Translations under genes and position numbers: made by a program
Shown here: one piece after another, positions 61,508-64,000 of the stretch
Numbering within the stretch: position 1 is the first letter of the stretch
Layout: each line of letters opens with the position of its first letter
The notes under the pieces: model-generated
What the model saw: only the letters and a program-made list of their open reading frames with translations
What the model was told of the DNA's origin: nothing
Database searches by the model: none
Source: Kitagawia praeruptora
Taxonomy: Eukaryota; Streptophyta; Magnoliopsida; Apiales; Apiaceae
Assembly (NCBI GenBank): GCA_037693485.1
Contig: CM075345.1
Span: 104,712,001 to 104,776,000, forward strand
Reading direction: 5' to 3'
Length of the DNA: 64,000 nucleotides

Positions 61508-64000
61508 ATGGCGCCTATTGTTAAGATGATGTCTTCCACCGGGTTTACCTATGAGAAGAACAATTTCGCGGCCTTTGTTGATACAGTGAACGCTCCAGAA
61601 GCATATCACACCATGATGAATTTCGTGAAGAAATGCAAACTGTCATATGCTATGACTGCCACCACTCCTCTAATCCATGAGGTAATTGAAGAGGTGTGGG
61701 CATCTGCTGAGTACAATGGTACAGACGGTACACTTGCTTTTTCTTTGAAGGGTAAAAATTATGTAGTTAATTCTGATGTGTTAACTGCTTGTTTAAAATT
61801 GTCTGAGAATAACTGTCTGAATGTACCCAGTAATGCTGAAATTGTTACCATGCTTAATTCCATGAATTATACCCTTAGTACTGAGAACTTAGGGAAAATT
61901 GTTAGGAAAGGTATGGTTAAAGAATGGAGTTATCTTTGTGATGCCTTCATTAAAACTTTTTCTGGCAAGATTAGTAACTTTGATGCTGTTACCTATTCCA
62001 TGCTAGTTATGCTATGTATGCTTTTGACTGATAAATTCTATAATTTTGGCACACTAGTCATGTATGAGATAGCAGCTAAATTAGGAAAAAGGGAAACTAG
62101 GAGCAAGAATGTTTATTTTGCTAGATTTTTGATGCTCCTAGCACTGCATGTATCTGAGAATGAGCTATCCATTGCTAACCCGGATAGCAAGTTCAATTGT
62201 TTTGTTCAGGAGAAGAGAGTCTTAAGTGATTTGATTCGAATGAACCTAAATGCAGAAGTACAATTGGTATATCTACCAATTGTTCAGGTAACTGTTTCCA
62301 ACCCTGAAACTCCTATCTCCAACCCCCAAATTTCTTTGCCTTCTAGTGTCACAATGGAGTCTATGGCTGTGACCAAACAGGCTCCTACCAAAGTGACCAA
62401 ATCCAGAGTTCCAAAACCACAATCTAAAAGACAAACCTCAGGTGTCTCTCAAAAGGCACCTATTGCAAAAACTACCAAAACTCTTGAGGGGAGTGTGAAG
62501 GTGGTAGTGAGTGGTGAGGGACAGGGTGAACATCAAAGAAACCCTAAGGATAAGGAAGGTGAGGCAGGTGCAACCAACATTTCAGTCTCTCAAAAGACTG
62601 TTAATGAACCTACAAACCAAATTCTAGTTACATCCTCTCAACAGGGTGTGACTACTAATTTAAGTTCCACTCCAGGAACACTGCACAAAAGGGGAAGAGA
62701 CACAGATAACTCTCACTCAAAAACCTATGGTAGAAGAGTAAAATCCAAAACCATTGGGGAATCACAGGGTGCACACACTGTACAGCAAACTGTAGCTTCT
62801 CAAACTCAGTTTGATGTGACTTCAATAAATGTGGAGTCACAGCCCCCTGATCTTAACCTTCAAATCGATACACATTTTGATCCACCATCACCAACTCCAT
62901 CTCTGGATGTGGATATGATATCTACATCAATTCCTGATTCTCCATCTTTAAAATTCTTGGAGAAGCCCCACTCAACAATTGGTGGTCATCATCTTTTAGA
63001 TGATTTGTTGGGCCATCAATCTTCCATTCCTGAATTCACAACACTATCTGTGGCCTCTTCCTTAAAATCAATCACCACAGATTCAGTGTTGGTTTTCACT
63101 TCAACGGATACTCGTTTTCCTTCATCAACGGATATCCTTCATTCGTTGACAAGTGTTTCTCCATCAACGAATATGTCTATAACTAATTATCCGTTGACAG
63201 CAATAGCTACTACATCAACGGATACACTTTATCCGTTGACAACTCTCTCTACCAATGCAAAATGTGACATTCCCATGTCAACTGTGGAGGAGTTTGTAGT
63301 AGTTGAAACACTTTTAGAAATGAGGGAAGGGAGTGAGAGGCTGCCTTGTGAGCATGCAAAAGGAGAGAAAAACAATGAGAGGCTGACCATTTCTTCCGGT
63401 CAGGCAAAAGGAGAGCTAGAGAGTTCCACCTTAGTAGGTGAAGGTGAGGGTGTGAGAGGTGTGAGCCAGGGGGAGCCCCTGATGCAAGAAAAGAGAGATG
63501 AGAGGAGAGAAGGGACTACAGGAGAAATAAGGCAGGAAGATTCAGCCATTGCAAGTGAGTTAATGGAGGTTAATGAAGCTTCCAAAGAGATGGAATTTAG
63601 ACAAGAATATCAGTCAATTATTGACTCCATCTCTTTGGATCCTGAAACCTTTACTCATCCTGTTTCTGCCTATCAAGTCATGGCACAACAGGGCAATGTG
63701 GAGGCAGAGAAGGCAATGCACCTAGTGCACACCTCAGAATCTCTTCAAAGAGCAAAAGAAGCTTTACAAACCCTGTCTCCAAGTGCTGGAAGTGAAGAGT
63801 TTGGCAGTGATGACAGTCAAAGTTCAGATGGCGAAGAAATCAACGAGGATGAGACTCCAGGATGGATGTTTTCCAATGCCACTGAACTTGGGAATCTCAA
63901 TGTGGAAATCATGAAGCAATATCAATCTGCTAAGGCTGAGCACCAAACTGCAGACCCACAGAGAAAGACTGTTCTTGAGCAAGTTATGGCCTCCTTGAAA
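61508..64000 (+). CDS. Third gene (env-like) of element B, at least 831 codons, open at window end
   Basis: The ATG at 61508 opens a frame with no stop up to the end of the window. Residues 1-240 form a folded-looking domain with VKEWSYLCDAFIKTFSGKISNFD, YEIAAKLGKRETRSKNVYFARF and similar blocks, matching the N-terminal domain of element A's ORF at 16750. The rest is disordered: Ser/Thr/Pro-rich, then a segment (63095-63245) whose Ser-Thr-Asp and Pro-Leu-Thr codons are TCAACGGAT/ATCCGTTGAC words, then acidic and helical parts. No signal peptide or membrane span was found in the part seen. The function is unknown. Confidence 0.8.
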   Translation, partial: MAPIVKMMSSTGFTYEKNNFAAFVDTVNAPEAYHTMMNFVKKCKLSYAMTATTPLIHEVIEEVWASAEYNGTDGTLAFSLKGKNYVVNSDVLTACLKLSENNCLNVPSNAEIVTMLNSMNYTLSTENLGKIVRKGMVKEWSYLCDAFIKTFSGKISNFDAVTYSMLVMLCMLLTDKFYNFGTLVMYEIAAKLGKRETRSKNVYFARFLMLLALHVSENELSIANPDSKFNCFVQEKRVLSDLIRMNLNAEVQLVYLPIVQVTVSNPETPISNPQISLPSSVTMESMAVTKQAPTKVTKSRVPKPQSKRQTSGVSQKAPIAKTTKTLEGSVKVVVSGEGQGEHQRNPKDKEGEAGATNISVSQKTVNEPTNQILVTSSQQGVTTNLSSTPGTLHKRGRDTDNSHSKTYGRRVKSKTIGESQGAHTVQQTVASQTQFDVTSINVESQPPDLNLQIDTHFDPPSPTPSLDVDMISTSIPDSPSLKFLEKPHSTIGGHHLLDDLLGHQSSIPEFTTLSVASSLKSITTDSVLVFTSTDTRFPSSTDILHSLTSVSPSTNMSITNYPLTAIATTSTDTLYPLTTLSTNAKCDIPMSTVEEFVVVETLLEMREGSERLPCEHAKGEKNNERLTISSGQAKGELESSTLVGEGEGVRGVSQGEPLMQEKRDERREGTTGEIRQEDSAIASELMEVNEASKEMEFRQEYQSIIDSISLDPETFTHPVSAYQVMAQQGNVEAEKAMHLVHTSESLQRAKEALQTLSPSAGSEEFGSDDSQSSDGEEINEDETPGWMFSNATELGNLNVEIMKQYQSAKAEHQTADPQRKTVLEQVMASLK

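Larger units (their letters stand above)
54188..64000 (+). mobile_element. Element B: Sirevirus-like Ty1/copia retrotransposon, incomplete at the window edge
   Basis: 984-bp LTR (54188-55171), tRNA-Met PBS, gag, pol, spacer and an open third gene that continues past 64000. The left flank ATATT (54183-54187) would be the target duplicate; the 3' LTR is outside. Same plan as element A, but pol and the third gene are undamaged in view and gag has a single in-frame stop. The short word TCAACGGAT and its reverse complement occur about thirty times across the LTR, gag, pol, spacer and third gene. Confidence 0.92.

Overview
This window is nuclear DNA from a flowering plant, almost certainly a eudicot. 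It is AT-rich and packed with Ty1/copia retrotransposons that prime from initiator tRNA-Met. It also holds hAT elements, Helitrons, an integrated caulimovirus-like genome and one intron-containing host gene with a GH1 (linker-histone) domain and AT-hooks. The sequence alone does not identify the species. No rRNA, tRNA, CRISPR array or bacterial-type operon was seen.

Layout. 1-3199 is the 3' end of a Sirevirus-like copia element (C, + strand): a broken third-gene ORF, polypurine tract and 515-bp LTR. C sits inside the reverse transcriptase of an older Tnt1/Tork-like copia element (D, - strand). D is cut into pieces by three insertions: C in RT (3199/3200); a 4.16-kb non-autonomous hAT element E in gag (5618-9778, 8-bp TSD); and a complete 14.1-kb Sirevirus-like element A in its 5' LTR (10559-24665, perfect 5-bp TSD GAATT). 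E carries a ~176-bp tandem array and two copies of a ~640-bp hAT-type MITE. A has near-identical LTRs, gag, pol and a long 'third gene' ORF region.

25.4-27.4 kb is a small non-autonomous LTR element (F, - strand). 27900-32191 (- strand) is the only clear host gene: three exons, predicted 378-aa GH1-HMGA (HMG-Y-like) chromatin protein. A decayed partial duplicate lies upstream at 33.15-35.23 kb. 35466-37380 is a head-to-tail Helitron dimer.

37.7-49.7 kb is a nearly full-length endogenous pararetrovirus (Caulimoviridae) with the order PBS, movement protein, virion-associated protein, coat protein, polymerase, transactivator/viroplasmin, promoter, leader ORF. Its polymerase is split by a 4.08-kb sequence with TG...CA ends and a 5-bp TSD, best read as a solo LTR. 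Movement protein and transactivator frames are open; VAP, coat protein and polymerase are broken.

50.4-52.7 kb holds a decayed multi-exon RPA1-like gene next to a Helitron 3' end, followed by AT-rich tandem repeats. 54188-64000 is a second, younger-looking Sirevirus-like element (B, + strand) that runs off the window: LTR, gag, intact pol, a spacer with promoter-like features, and an open third-gene ORF of at least 831 codons.

The main cross-cutting observation is that elements A, B and C each carry their own short word (A: TCGA-centred ATTCGAGAA/ATATCGAAT; B: TCAACGGAT; C: TTAAACACTG/AACTCTG). Each word is repeated in both orientations in the LTR. In A and B it recurs in the spacer in front of the third gene, and in B it even recurs inside variable coding linkers. 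This looks like an element-specific cis-motif system that co-varies with an element-specific protein.
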